Shown one piece after another: positions 9,885 to 20,797 of a stretch of DNA of 64,000 nucleotides (the first letter of the stretch is position 1; each line of letters starts with the position of its first letter). This DNA is from Trematomus loennbergii (Eukaryota > Chordata > Actinopteri > Perciformes > Nototheniidae): NCBI GenBank assembly GCA_012861695.1, contig JAAOOA010001146.1, positions 98,569-162,568 of the forward strand. The letters run 5' to 3'. Position numbers and translations under genes: made by a program. The notes below the pieces were generated by a model. That model was not told where the DNA came from. It ran no database searches and saw only the letters and a list, made by a program, of their open reading frames with translations.

Positions 9885-12613
9885 TACCGTGGTGGAACAA
9901 AGAATGTAATGATGCAATCCGAAACAAATCAGGCTGTTTGGAAAGCTAAGAAAGACACATTCATTACACAATTTATTAGAATACAAGAAGGCACAGGCTC
10001 AGGTAAGGAAAATTGTTAAAAGAGCAAAAAGGGAGTGTTGGAGAGGATTCTGTTCAAGAATTGGGAGAACTACGCCATTAGATAAAGTATGGGGAATGAT
10101 TAAGAAGATGAGGGGAATTAGACAGCAGAGTAACCTGCCAGTGTTAGAGACTGGAGGGAAGTTGGTCCTATGGAGAAGGCAGAAATTCTAGCTACAAATG
10201 TTGTCAAAGTTCATTCTTCGGAAAATTTGACAGAAGAAGTAAGATCAGGAGGCAGGAAGTGTTCGATGAGCCTCCTAATGTATATGAAGAAAGACATTCG
10301 TCGCAGAGTGTTGTAAATGTACCTTTTTCTATTCAAGAGTTGAGAAGAGCATTAAGTAAGTGTAAAATGACTGCTCCTGGGAAAGATAATGTATGTTATA
10401 TAATGTTGACCAAATTAAGTGATTTTGCATTAGGAAGCTGTTGGAGATGTATAATAAGATTTGGGAGAAAGGGAAGCTGCCAATAATATGGAAAGAGTCT
10501 GTCATTATTCCTATTAGAAAACCTGGGAAAGATCCAACTAGTCCAGGCAGTTATAGACCTATAGCTCTGACATCGCACTTGTGTAAAGTTATGGAAAGAA
10601 TGATAACAGAAAGGCTGACATACTACGTTGAGAAAAATGAACTAATGACTCCTTATCAGAGTGGGTTTAGAAGAGGGCGGAGTACTTTAGATCCACTGCT
10701 GTGCCTGGAATCTGAAGTTAGGAAAGCCCAAGCAAATAAGGAGTGTGTTGTAGCTGTATTCTTTGATGTGGAAAAAGCTTACGATATGATGTGGAAGGAA
10801 GGATTATTAATAAAACTGGACATTATGGGTCTGGGAGGTAATGTATATAATTGGTTTATGGATTTTTTGTTTGGCCGTGCCATCAGAGTCCGAGTTGGCA
10901 ATTCTTATTCTCGAAGGCATGAAGTTGAAAATGGAACCCCGCAGGGGAGTGTAATTAGTCCTCTTTTGTTTTCTATCATGATAAATGATATATATACGAG
11001 GAAAAGGATAGGTGAGGAGGTTAGGTTAAAACTTTATGGACAAGAACTAAAGAAAGTGAAGACATTTACATTTCTGGGAATATGGTTGGACGAGAGAGTC
11101 ACATGGAGTACTCACATTGATAAAGTAGTAGATAAATGTAAAAGGGTTTTAAATGTTATGAGGTGCTTGGCAGGCACTAAGTGGGGACTGATAAAGCTGC
11201 TTTGAGGAACGTATACACAGCCTTAATTAGATCAGCCATAGAATACGGACTAATAGTGTATGGTTCAGCTGCATACTCTTCTCTTCAAAAATTAGATAGA
11301 GTCCAGGCACAAGCACTAAGGATATGCTGTGGGGCAGTCAGATCTACACCAGTGTCGGCACTTCAGGTAGAGGTCGGAGAAAATTGGTATTTCTCCGACC
11401 TCTACCTGAAGTGCCGACACTGGTTTTGAGGAGAAAACAGTTAATTGTTAATTACTGGGCAAATCTACAGGGCCATAAAGATACTCACCCTACTAAACAA
11501 ACTGTAAAAAACAAGTTGGGAAAGTAACAAAATGAAAAAAGAAAGTTTTTGTGTTTGTGTTTCGGAGTTATGTAAGGAATTCAAAGTTAAAGAATGGAAT
11601 ATTAGTCCGACGGTGTTGTTATCAGCTGTTCCACCATGGTTGCTACCTCAACCTGTAGTAGATTTATCTTTATTGAAACGGTTACATTCAATGAAAAACA
11701 AAATTAATGTACAGGCTTATGTGAATACTGTTCTACATGAACAATATGGGCAGTTTATACAAATATTTACTGATGGATCCAAAAATCCAGAAAATGGTCA
11801 AACTAGTTGTGCATTTGATGTTCCTGAATTAAAAGTAAAAGTGGGAAAGCGGACGAGTGATCACATCACAGTATATACAGTAGAGATGATCTCACTAGCA
11901 CTTCAGTGGGTAGAGGAAATACAGCCAATGCGAGTGGTCATTTGCTCTGACTCCAGTGCAGCTCTGGAGAGTATAAACAACTTATCTTCAGAATGTCGTC
12001 AGGATATCTTACATGAACTTTTACACATCATGTTTAGGTTAGTTCATCTGGGAATTGTTGTTCAATTTGTGTGGGTTCCAGCGCATGTGGGTATTAGAGG
12101 GAATGAGGTAGTGGATCAACTGGCAAAATGTGGTTTGAAAGCAAACCAGATTGATATTATGGTACCCATCAGTAGAGCAGAAGTCAAATCTGTTACAAAA
12201 GTTGTTATCAAGCAACAATGGCAAAAACTATGGGACAGTAACACCAAAGGAAGACATTTATACCAGATACAAAGGAAGTAGGAACGGGAAGCACTTGGGG
12301 GAGTAGTAGAAGAGAACAGAGCATTAACAGCAGGATAAAAGTGGGTCATTCTGGATTAAACTCATCACTGCATCTGATTGGAAAACATCCAAATGGCAAT
12401 TGTGATGGTTGCCAACAACCAGAGACAATACATCATGTATTTTTTAGCTGCCCGGATTATAACAGACAAAGACTCATTCTGAAAACTGCACTGGAACAAC
12501 TCAACGTCAAGGACATGGATTTCAAGTCAATATATGAAAGTAAATCAAGAAATGAAGCAAACAAGCTGATCTTCAAATTCCTCAAAAGCACTGGTCTGAG
12601 GACGAGGATTTAA
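9885..12613 (+). pseudogene. LINE A ORF2, reverse transcriptase and RNase H part
   Basis: The sequence resumes exactly where the endonuclease half stopped. Reverse-transcriptase blocks visible are IPIRKPGKDPTSPGSYRPIA, YQSGFRRGRSTLDP, FFDVEKAYDMMW and NGTPQGSVISPLLF. After INDIY the protein jumps to TRKRIGEE, and no (Y/F)xDD catalytic box lies between them, so the palm active site has been lost by an in-frame deletion near 11000. RNase H follows from 11532, with IFTDGSKNPENG, TVEM, CSDSSAAL and WVPAHVGIRGNEVVDQLAK. A zinc-like C-terminus (CDGCQQPETIHHVFFSC) ends at 12613. Additional breaks lie near 10435, 11205 and 11430. Confidence 0.85.
11349..11423. repeat. Perfect 33-34-bp inverted repeat inside LINE A ORF2
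   Basis: The arm 11349-11381 (starting CCAGTGTCGGCACTTC) is the exact reverse complement of 11391-11423. One further A-T pair closes a loop of about seven bases. The second arm interrupts the expected coding sequence just before the RNase H linker. Confidence 0.95.
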
Positions 12614-12697
12614 TATAAACATTTAATAAATCAACAGTAGGTGGCGATATATGCTATAAGTGGAAGCGATTCGCCATTAAAGAAAAGAAGAAGAAGA
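12614..12697 (+). other. LINE A 3' UTR with terminal stem and AAG tail
   Basis: After the ORF2 stop comes CAGTAGGTGGCGATATATGC, then GAAGCGATTCGCC, which can pair as a GGCG/CGCC stem, and then an AAG-rich tail. The same design ends the old LINE at 484-526 and a short tail at 17333-17400. This suggests a conserved 3' structure recognised by the LINE reverse transcriptase. Confidence 0.6.
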
Positions 12698-12730
12698 AAA
12701 AACCGAGAGAAGAAGAAGAAGAAGAACCTG
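12698..12730 (+). repeat. Target-site duplication of LINE A, right copy
   Basis: This is an exact repeat of 527-559. The ancestral order was therefore the old LINE tail directly abutting the zinc-finger gene 5' region. Confidence 0.75.
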
Positions 12731-13001
12731 GGTCCATGTGGCGTCTCGTCGCTACGGTTCTCTCTCTCTGTGTTCCTGAGAAAGTGTGTGGAGCTCCAGC
12801 ACTACTGATCCATCATCTGTGTGTCTGGATAAACCTCTGAATGGACTCTGTGCTCTTTTTTCTGGAGCGTTTACCTCGGACTATCGGAGCTAGCTTAGCA
12901 TGCTAGCTGGAAACACGTTAGCAACACTAGTCAGATTGAGAGTTTGATGGAGAGAGAAACGGTGTTTAACGGAGTCTGCAGGGAAAGGTGATCTAGGAAA
13001 C
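12731..13001 (+). promoter_or_regulatory. Probable 5' UTR/proximal promoter of zinc-finger gene A
   Basis: This stretch lies between the LINE duplication and the exon 1 ATG. It is more GC-rich than its surroundings and contains a CTCTCTCTCT pyrimidine run near 12760-12770 and a GCTAGCTTAGCATGCTAGC palindromic stretch near 12889-12907. No TATA box is obvious. Copy B lacks this stretch because of a deletion. The promoter assignment rests on position only. Confidence 0.4.
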
Positions 13002-13188
13002 ATGAGTAAAGTCCAAATGCTGCTGTCGTTGAAGAAGCAGCGACTCACTACTGAAGAGACATTTGCTCTGTTTGAACAAACAATAGCAGAGCTCGAGGAG
13101 GAGCTGTCTCTTTCCAAAGAGGAGAACAAGAGACTCCAGAAACTACTGGACGCTGTTTTACAGCCTCAGCTTCGGATACACAGAGCAG
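13002..13188 (+). CDS. Zinc-finger gene A, exon 1 (coiled-coil N-terminus)
   Basis: The ATG at 13002 opens MSKVQMLLSLKKQRLTTEET, followed by a heptad-rich segment (LFEQTIAELEEELSLSKEEN). This N-terminal module is common in teleost C2H2 zinc-finger genes, where it probably mediates protein contacts. The exon ends at a good donor, GAGCAG|GTATGT, after one base of a codon. Exon 2 at 25171 supplies the other two bases, so the reading continues in frame across a 12-kb intron packed with transposons. The exon itself is intact. Confidence 0.75.
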
Positions 13189-13265
13189 GTATGTTCCCTT
13201 TACTCTCCATTAACACTTTAAACTCTTCAGTAGCACTTTATTATCACATTAATAACACTTTAGAC

Positions 13266-13711
13266 CAGGGGTGTCAAACTCAAGGCCCGGGGGCCCAATC
13301 CGGCCCGCGACTTCATTTTATGTGGCCCCACAAGAGCTTGCAAAGAATATAATATGTTTATTATACGGTTACATGCTACTTTACAGAAGCACGTTGCCCA
13401 TAAACGACATGTCCTACAATGCATCTCAAATGTGACTTTTTCTCAGAATTTGACTTTTTTTTCAAAATGTCACTTCTCTTTTTCAAAATGTCACAATCAA
13501 TGTTTTTCCAGAATGTGGCTTTTCTTTTAAAATCATATTGTGACATTCTTACTGAAGAGACTTGTAATTATTTGCTCTAGACTTCTGCTTTCAGACGTAG
13601 TTAATTATGAAGTTATATTAATTAATGATATAGTCTTAAAGTTACAACCGGCCCTTTGAGTGCAACCATAATGCTGATGTGGCCCGTGATGAAATTGAGT
13701 TTGACACCCTG
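13266..13711. mobile_element. hAT-type MITE in intron A
   Basis: The 446-bp element starts CAGGGGTGTCAAACTC and ends GAGTTTGACACCCTG, as terminal inverted repeats. It is flanked by the 8-bp duplication CTTTAGAC (13258-13265 and 13712-13719). Eight-base duplications and CAGGG ends are hallmarks of hAT. It is non-coding. The orthologous insertion in copy B is 35936-36381, so it predates the unit duplication. Confidence 0.88.
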
Positions 13712-13719
13712 CTTTAGAC

Positions 13720-14212
13720 CCTTTATCAGCACGTGCTGCAGGTAGTACATCCTGAAGTAAAAGTACAAACACCACACTGTGAAAATACTCCATTATTATA
13801 ATTATTATGGAAGAGCAAACCTACCAAAATAAATATATTTATAAAAATACATACATTGTATAATATGCTATTTAATTTACTGATTTAAATATTACCCATG
13901 CATGTAGGCACTAGTTGATTAAATGTGACATACATTGATACTTTAGTTTTAATGTGCTTCTTTATTCACCTTTTCTTTTTAAATGTGTAAAAGCAAATAA
14001 AAACAAATACTTTGGATTAATTCAAATTGCGCGAGAATAATTCATAAAGAAATCAATGAATAATATGTTCAATAATAAATTAAACACATCTAAAATGTTA
14101 CTTGATAAAGAATAGGGGAACTCGTTCAAATGTCATTAAGTAATTCAAACGTTAATATAAATTAATATAAAATCTCAATCAATCAATTATTGCCAACATG
14201 TATTTATAATAT

Positions 14213-14217
<5 letters not shown>
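13720..14217. other. AT-rich intron sequence
   Basis: Nothing recognisable beyond AT-rich intron. It is nearly identical to 36390-36889 in copy B apart from scattered substitutions and indels, and so belongs to the pre-duplication intron. Confidence 0.7.
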
Positions 14218-14263
<46 letters not shown>

Positions 14264-14286
14264 TGTATATATATATATATATATAT
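14218..14286. repeat. TA microsatellite, intron A
   Basis: An uninterrupted TA run broken once by TTCTG. A hAT element (14287-15602) is inserted at its right edge. Copy B has the equivalent run at 36890-36926. Confidence 0.95.
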
Positions 14287-15602
14287 CAGAGGGGGGACTC
14301 GAGTCACATGACTTGACTTGAGTCAGACTCGAGTCTCATATTTTTTGACTTGAGACTTGCTTGACTAACATTGAAAAGACTTGACTTGACTTTGACTTGG
14401 TATTCATGACTTGAGACTTGACTTAAGCTTGAGACAGATGACTTGAAAGGACTTGACTGTTTAAAATTTTGCGTTTGTTTTTGTCGTGAGATATTACGTT
14501 TAGTTTTTTTGAAAAACGTGATTGGGTGATTATAGCGCCATGCGCGCAAACCTGGCAACCCACTAGACGGCAGGAGTGTCAGTTAACATGGCAGCGGCTA
14601 GCGTTACTCCAAAAATAGTGAAGTTTGGATTCAAGGATTATGTTGTCGATGACGCTAATAAGAAGAGAACAGCGGTATGCAGGGTCTGCAGCATAAAGAT
14701 CAGTGACAGGACACCAAAACATCCAACTTCATTCGTCACTACAAAAAACCCACAGAGAAAGGTGCTGAATGTGTTGTGTTAGCTAGAAAGCTAACGTTAA
14801 GTTTAAGCTACGTTAGACTTGGTTTCAAATCGATTAAGCATTGCAAAGAGAAGACAAAACGGTAAATGAACACTAGAACCGCCAAGGGATTCATTTTGAC
14901 TAACCCTGATACTGACGGGCTGTCAGGAGAGAGAGAGAGAGGAGAGGGAGAGAGAGAGAGGAAAAGAGATGCCTTGTTTATTTCCCCTGTGTTATTATCA
15001 GAAGTTACTGTAAACTTTTGAATAATGTAGTTCATCTTCTTTTAGTAGTTTGTTTAAATGTTTTAATGATGTTGTTTTTGTTTGTAGAAGTGCATCATTT
15101 CTTGATTTATTGTAAAATGAATCTGAACTTTTTGATCTGTTACGATGATAAACTGAAGCAATTTCAAAATTAACCCAATTAAGTGAGTTTTAAATCGTCC
15201 TACTTAGTTTATAAGGAAATTATGAAGAGGAACAAATTAAATGATTTGAAATGATATCTATGTAGGTGCTGACGCTGTTGGCGGTTCTAGTGTTAACAGA
15301 CATTTAAATTAAATATGTGTAATGGCAATGCCATATATGATTTTCTTACCTGGAATTCTGCCTTTTGGAACAGACTGACTGAGTCCTAGCTATATTGTCT
15401 GCAGTTCTAGGGTTAATATAATCTAATATGATTGCCATCGGTCTAAATTAGATTTAAAATGATTAACTGTGTATGTAATGAAGATCATAGTGTGGGTTGA
15501 ATCCATTTTCATAACCACTGTCTTTTTAACTGATTTAAATGCGGAAACTGGGCTTATTCATCAGAATTTCGTATGACTTGACTTGACCTGAGCAATGACT
15601 TG
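14287..15602 (+). mobile_element. hAT element with BED exon, copy A (right end lost)
   Basis: It begins CAGAGGGGGGACTCGAGTC, equivalent to the CAGAGGTGGGGACTCGAGTC terminus in copy B. The subterminal zones are packed with ACTTGACTTG-type repeats, likely transposase-binding. An internal exon encodes a BED finger. Its right terminus is missing: at about 15602 it joins directly to Tc1 sequence through a shared CTTG, which indicates a roughly 670-bp deletion relative to copy B. Confidence 0.75.
14588..14764 (+). pseudogene. BED zinc-finger exon of hAT transposase, copy A
   Basis: The ATG at 14588 starts MAAASVTPKIVKFGFKDYVV, and CRVCSIKISD follows. In copy B the exon continues into the TTSNFIRHYKK half of a BED finger. 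Here small changes near 14707-14720 shift the frame before the histidines, so the zinc site is broken. BED fingers bind DNA at the N-terminus of hAT transposases. No catalytic domain follows. Confidence 0.65.
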
Positions 15603-15654
15603 ACTTGTGTTTCTTGGCCCACACAACTCTCTTCTTCTTGTTGTTCATCCTCAG
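15603..15654 (-). mobile_element. Tc1-type transposon fragment (part 1, copy A)
   Basis: TGTTTCTTGGCCCACACAAC and the following bases match the middle of the abundant fish Tc1 element and the fuller copy at 39978-40535. It is cut at 15654 by the hAT element X, whose 8-bp duplication ATCCTCAG lies at 15647-15654. In this family the transposase reads on the minus strand here. Confidence 0.65.
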
Positions 15655-16328
15655 CAGGGTAGGATTTTCACCGACGGCCATGCCGTCATTGCCCCTCGGT
15701 CTGGCCGTGAAGCCCGAAAATAATTGTACGTCCTACGGCCACCTTGGCCTGTGTGCCCCTGATACTGTTAACATTTTGAAGTTACTTTAAAAGCGTCAGA
15801 ACAGTGGTTTCTGAACTGCATTATGCTGCGTTCACAACGGACGCGATGCGAATATTCTCATCGCTCTAACCGCTGGAATTTCACCGCGGCTGTCAGCTGT
15901 GTTTACTCCTGTCATTCAAACAGGACGCGCTGGAGAGGGGGGGGCTTATATCCATGTAAATACTGTGGTGGAAACCAACTACGGCAAAATTAATCTATTT
16001 GACCGTGATTTAATTGTAATACACGTTTCAAAATGATGCCGAAGTAACTACATACTGACAACGGTTGTAGTAAAAACCATGCTTTGACAAGTGTGCAGAC
16101 AAGACGGCAGGCGAAACACTTTTAAATGCGTGTTCTCTGAATGGAGCAATCTCCATTCGATCAGATCAGAAACTAACATGTATCTGCTCCGTCCAAACTC
16201 ACAACAACGTCCTAAAGACAGAATTAAAGCAGCGACTGTATTCACCATGACACAGACAGTCTGTGGTTTGTACATGTTTAACTTCTGTCTAGTTTCTGAA
16301 CAGATATGAGGAGCAGTGAGGAGTTGAT

Positions 16329-16371
<43 letters not shown>

Positions 16372-16886
16372 ACACACACACACACACCAAACACACACAC
16401 ACACACACAACACTTTTGCATTTCAAAGTATTGCTTGTTCATACAGTTGAATGTTTGAGCTTCACTGTGCCCTGCTGAATGATGTATGTGCAGAGTTGGA
16501 CCCTTGAAGGCTGTTTCTTCTGCTCTGAAATGGAATATATTTGTTACATATTAATAGAATTTTAGATTTTTTGATTTGATTTTGGATTTGTGAATGGGAG
16601 ATGTAGTAGATGGAAAAAATACCAAACACTAATTATTCATTTCATTTTATATACGGTAATACTAAGGAGCATAGGCCTATATGATGATATAATGTTTGAC
16701 ATTATTGATATTAAAAAAGTGATCTGTTTTCCATGTCATTCATGTGTTTTCTTATCAGAAAGTGAAGTTATTTATTTGTAAGTTCCAAATCCAAATGTTT
16801 CCCTCAATGGCCTTTGTGCCCTGAAAAAATGTGTGACACCAAAGGCCAAATGGCCTTGCCCCTAAAATGACGAAAATCCAAGCCTG
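15655..16886. mobile_element. Non-autonomous hAT element X in Tc1, copy A
   Basis: The 1232-bp element has ends CAGGGTAGGATTTTC and, reversed, CAGGCTTGGATTTTC. The duplication ATCCTCAG is at 15647-15654 and 16887-16894. The interior is non-coding and carries a CA microsatellite. Full and partial copies are at 40536-41760 and 37525-38560. Confidence 0.85.
16330..16412. repeat. CA microsatellite within element X, copy A
   Basis: A CA run of about 80 bases with small interruptions. It is internal to element X, so it has been copied with it and differs in length among the three copies. Confidence 0.95.
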
Positions 16887-17131
16887 ATCCTCAGTAGTGG
16901 ATCTTTGCTGCAATTGGACCATGAAGGCCTGATTCACGCAGTCTCCTCTGAACAGTGGATGTTAAGATTGTCTGCTCCTTGAGCTCTGTGATCATTTATG
17001 TGAGCTCTAATCTGAGGTGCTTTAATTTGCGGTTTCTGAGACTGGTAACTCTGATGTATTTATCCTCTGAGCAGAGGTAACTCTTGCTCTTCCTTTCCCG
17101 GGGGGCCCTCATGAGAGCCAGTCTCATCATA
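16887..17131 (-). mobile_element. Tc1-type transposon fragment (part 2, copy A)
   Basis: The Tc1 sequence resumes after X with GCAATTGGACCATGAAGGCC and runs to CAGTCTCATCATA. The outer Harbinger interrupts it at 17132. The uninterrupted counterpart in copy B spans 41761-42526. Confidence 0.75.
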
Positions 17132-17332
17132 AGAGGCGTTCACACCAAGTACTTTTCCCACAGTAGTTCATGAGAACTTTAGTTCATGAGAGCTCTTTTA
17201 GTTCTGATGACTAAAGCAGATCGCGTTCACACCAAAATGAGTTCCTGGGGGTGGATTAGGCAAATGAGCCGCTGACGTCACTTCTTCTTCTGCTTTGGGT
17301 TTACTGGCAGGCCGCAAACAACTTCACGGCGA

Positions 17333-17400
17333 GTACAGTAGGTGGCGGTATGCACCTTAAAGTTGCAATTCGCCAAAAAACAAGAGAGAAGAAGAAAAAA
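17333..17400 (+). repeat. Short LINE 3' tail in the outer Harbinger
   Basis: CAGTAGGTGGCGGTATGCAC and the following stem and GAA-rich tail match the 3' ends at 484-555 and 12634-12697. It is an extremely 5'-truncated LINE insertion, or a SINE using that tail. Confidence 0.55.
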
Positions 17401-17705
17401 AAATTCCGCTGCATGCTGTATGCTTCTGTTTACCTTCCAACCTCAGACACGGTATGGAGTTGACGTTTTGGTGGTCGTGTAATGGCGCATTTCCACTACA
17501 CGGTCGGCCTCGGCCACACTCGGTACGGCGCGGCACGGCTTGGCCACGTTGGGCCTTAACAGGGCCGACTCACTTCATGCTGCGCTTCCATTACAGTTTA
17601 GGAACTGGGGTAGTTACTATAGTAACGGAGTGTAGGCGGAGCGACGCTGCATACAACTGCCGTGACGTCATCTTCAATGCGACACAACTGACGAAACACG
17701 CAACA

Positions 17706-18622
17706 ATGGAGGATGTGGATACCATCTTTAAGTTGTTTCTGTGTCTGTGGTGTTTTATCACAGCAAGAAGGAAGACTTTGTTTCGAAAAAGGCGGCTTAT
17801 AGCAAGACGTAATAGAGAAGAAGCTCATGGGAGACTTATGGCAATCGCAGAAAGCGGCAGAGACTACTCCGGCACGACTCAATGCTACTCGGTAAGCTAA
17901 CGTTCGCTAACTAGCAATGTGTTTCACGCTCACTATACGACCAAAGTGTTTCAAGTATTTAATTAATTGTAGCTACCACTTTTACGTATTAAAATATGTA
18001 TGCTTTTGTTTGTGTATTTCAGACGTTAGGTCGCCGCCGCAGACCATGTGTTTGGATGCTCGACCGAGCTACCGAGTGGTGGGGTGTGATTGTTCCGTCT
18101 TTCACACACACTCAGTGGGTGGAAAACTTTAGGATGTCTGAGGACACATACACCTACCTGTGCAACAAACTGCGGCCAGCGATGGAGAGACAGGACACAT
18201 CATTCCGCAAGTGTATACCTCTAAAGAAGAGGGGTGGCCATCGCACTGTGGAAGCTTGCGACCGGCTCAGAGTACCGAAGCATTGGACATCTTTTCGGGT
18301 GAGCAACACAACTGTGTGCCGGTGTGTGCAAGACTTCTGTGCTGCTGCAGAGACTTTGTTAGTGCCGGAACTAATTCGTTCACCAGACCGGGCGAAGTTT
18401 GCAGAAATGGCCGACTACACTGAGACGAGGTGGGGGCTCCCACAGTGTGTAGGTGCTATTGATGGATCACACATACCCATCTTGCACCACAGGAATACCA
18501 CTGTGACTATTTTAACCGTAAAGGCTTTCACTACAAAACCCGAGCATCATGCATGCTCCCAGGCATTCCTGCAAACACATTCCAGAAATGTCCCCTACCA
18601 TCAACAACTCCTTGAAGGATGA
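17706..18622 (+). pseudogene. Harbinger transposase, truncated and frameshifted (inner element)
   Basis: Exon 1 runs 17706-17891 (MEDVDTIFKLFLC...), donor CG|GTAAGC, exactly 62 codons. Exon 2 starts at 18023 after TGTATTTCAG and encodes TEWWGVIVPSFTHTQWVENF, the N-terminal helical region of HARBI1-like proteins. GVSNTTVCRCVQDFC follows, and then GAIDGSHIPI, which holds the first catalytic aspartate. One extra G near 18230 and one missing G near 18298 cancel each other, and one base is missing near 18510. The second aspartate and the glutamate of the DDE triad are absent because of an internal deletion, so the protein could not cut DNA. Confidence 0.82.
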
Positions 18623-19062
18623 TGGAGTGGACTAAGACACAAGTGACTTAAACGTTGGACTAAGACACAATTCTCAGTGTTTTTGTTCTGCTGATTTAAA
18701 GGCCTTTAATGAAACGTGTACATTTCATTTCTGTTTATGATTGGATGACAAAATTGTGTGTGAGTGGCAACCCAGTGACTTTGTTTACATGGTCCCGAAA
18801 ATCAGTTGGTTAATCAGATTATGGCAGGAAATCAGACGATGCATTTATCAACAAGAGATAAGATGAGAAGTACTTTATTGAATTATAAAAAAGCCATGGC
18901 ATTGTACAAAATAAAAAAATGTGTTGCAGCATAAAAAGGCAGATATTGTACAACATTTAAAAATTTGCTGCAACATAAAAAGGCATGGCATTAAAAAAAA
19001 TAAATAAAAAAGGTAAAATATGTACAAGACACTACTGTGGCAATTACAGAGGTTGGTCATCT

Positions 19063-20427
19063 TCAAGAGACGGGGCCACGTCGGCTGCCCACAACCTGGG
19101 CAAGAGTGCGCAGGAAGGCTATGTTAAATGCCTGCGTTTGGGCGTTCTCCTCCCTTCTGAAGGCCATTTCCTCCTGCCTTGCCCGGTCAGTAGCCTCCAT
19201 GGTCAGCTGCCAGTGCCGATCCACCTGGGCCAGGCTCCGTACATGGTGCCGGTCCTCCTGTGCTAGGTGCTCGTCTCCTCGTTTCCTCTTGCCTGTATGA
19301 TGATAAGATAATTATAGCAATAAGAATTAGCAATAACAATGAAAAACACAGGACAGGTACAGGTCACACAATGATTGTGAAAGTGAATTACATTATGTCC
19401 AGCCTGTTGATAATGAATATAATATATGTATATAATAGGATGTCACACAAAATTGTAATAGCTGCTTACTAGCTAGTTACTTGTAACAGAGCACTTCCAC
19501 ACACTGGTATAGCTTATTTTACTTACTGACGATGGATGATCTAAAGTTTAAAAAAAGTCACAATTGCAGTCGTTTTGCCATGCCTATTTCTTACCTAGAA
19601 CACGCTGCGGTGTCGCGATGGCACTCGGCGTTGGTGGTTGAGTTGTCGGGTGTTCGGTTGGGCCTGGTGTCTGGGGTCGAGTTGGGGTCCCTCCCGGATT
19701 CGACGAGGACGAGGACGGATCACCCATTACTCGGGACTGTTCCTCCTCACTCGACACAATGGCATCATCTAGAACAGCAACATGACTTGTTAATTCCACA
19801 AACTACTGCAGCACAATACTAAATAGCAACAACAACAACTGTATAAAGAAAAACTGAACGTAAACAATGGCACATGTGGTCGTAGCAAACAATAGCTCTA
19901 GCTAATGCTATCTGCCCTAGCTATGTAGCTCTTCGGGGATCCATACAAGCATGGGTTGTAGAACTTAAATGTAAGGATAAAATAGACTTGTTTGTTGAAG
20001 TGAGCTTTATAATAGATAGGGACACAACGTTTTCAAGCAAATAACAGAGCGTTAGCAAAGACTTACCATGCAGAGACTCCAGCAACGCGGTTGCAGAGTC
20101 CAGGCCTCCCTCCCTCCCAACGCTGGACGGTCTATGGCCATAAATATCGTCCATCAGGTCGAACCACTTCCAGCTTCTCCTATCCGAACCACTCCGGCCG
20201 TTGTGGTCCTTGACGACTCGATATTCACTCTTGAGCTTTTTCAATTTGTCCCTACACTGCTGGAAAGTCCTTGAGTATCCGCGTACGGACAACAGTGCAG
20301 AGACCTCCTGGAAAACCTTTAGGTTCCGGGTTGTGCCGTCGAGCTCCCGCTGTATTTTATCATCTGCTACCAGATGGAGGAACGTCGTGACCTCGTCAAC
20401 GGACCACAGTGTGCTTTTTTTTGCCAT
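19063..20427 (-). CDS. Harbinger Myb/SANT-like accessory protein, three exons, apparently intact
   Basis: On the minus strand the ATG at 20427 opens MAKKSTLWSVDEVTTFLHLV, a trihelix/Myb-SANT DNA-binding domain with YSRTFQQCRDKLKKLKSEYR and a tryptophan-rich third helix (RRSWKWFDLMDDIYG). Exon 1 is 20067-20427 (donor CATG|GTAAGT), exon 2 is 19595-19768 (acceptor TTCTAG, proline-rich linker, donor CTAG|GTAAGA) and exon 3 is 19063-19292 (acceptor ATACAG). Phases agree and the joined reading is 254 residues, ending in a charged coiled-coil-like tail. In Harbingers this protein carries the transposase to the nucleus and the element ends. It could support related elements in trans. Confidence 0.75.
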
Positions 20428-20797
20428 TTCTAGCTTCTGTTTTCAAAAATGCTGCAAGCGTCACATTATATGCGACGCTAGGGATGATCAACTCGCGCGA
20501 GAATTGTGATGATTCTCTCTGACCAATCAGCAGTCCGCCCAGTTGTTGGCCCGCTAGTGTGGCCTCGATAGAACCACAATTTTCTAGGGCCAGAAAAGAG
20601 GTGAAAAAGTGGCCCCGCGCCGGAACTAGGCCTAGTGGAAGCACAACCAAAAAAGGGGACGGCACGACACGGCACGCTTAAAGCGAGCTACGCGCTGCAG
20701 TGGAAATGCGCCATTATACAGCTTCGTAACTGAGTTATTTAAGCCAATAACCCAGCCACAAATACAAATACAGATCGACCATTCAAATGCAATAGAA

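Larger units (their letters stand above)
560..12697 (+). mobile_element. LINE A: I/Nimb-like non-LTR retrotransposon, split by an LTR element
   Basis: The element has ORF1 with zinc knuckles, then ORF2 with apurinic endonuclease, reverse transcriptase and RNase H, and a GAA/AAG-rich 3' end. That order is characteristic of the I superfamily. Exact 33-base duplications flank it. A 7.2-kb LTR retrotransposon interrupts ORF2 at 2699-9879. A second, partly parallel copy lies at 32816-35763. Several frameshifts and the loss of the polymerase active site make it inactive as written. It sits immediately upstream of the zinc-finger gene promoter region. Confidence 0.88.
17481..20715 (+). mobile_element. 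Inner PIF/Harbinger element, internally deleted transposase
   Basis: The ends are AATGGCGCATTTCCACT and its exact reverse complement. The immediate flanks TAA and TTA both fit the Harbinger TWA target but differ by one base. It encodes a plus-strand transposase gene lacking its C-terminal half and a minus-strand three-exon Myb-like gene that appears intact. It is inserted inside the outer Harbinger. Confidence 0.85.
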
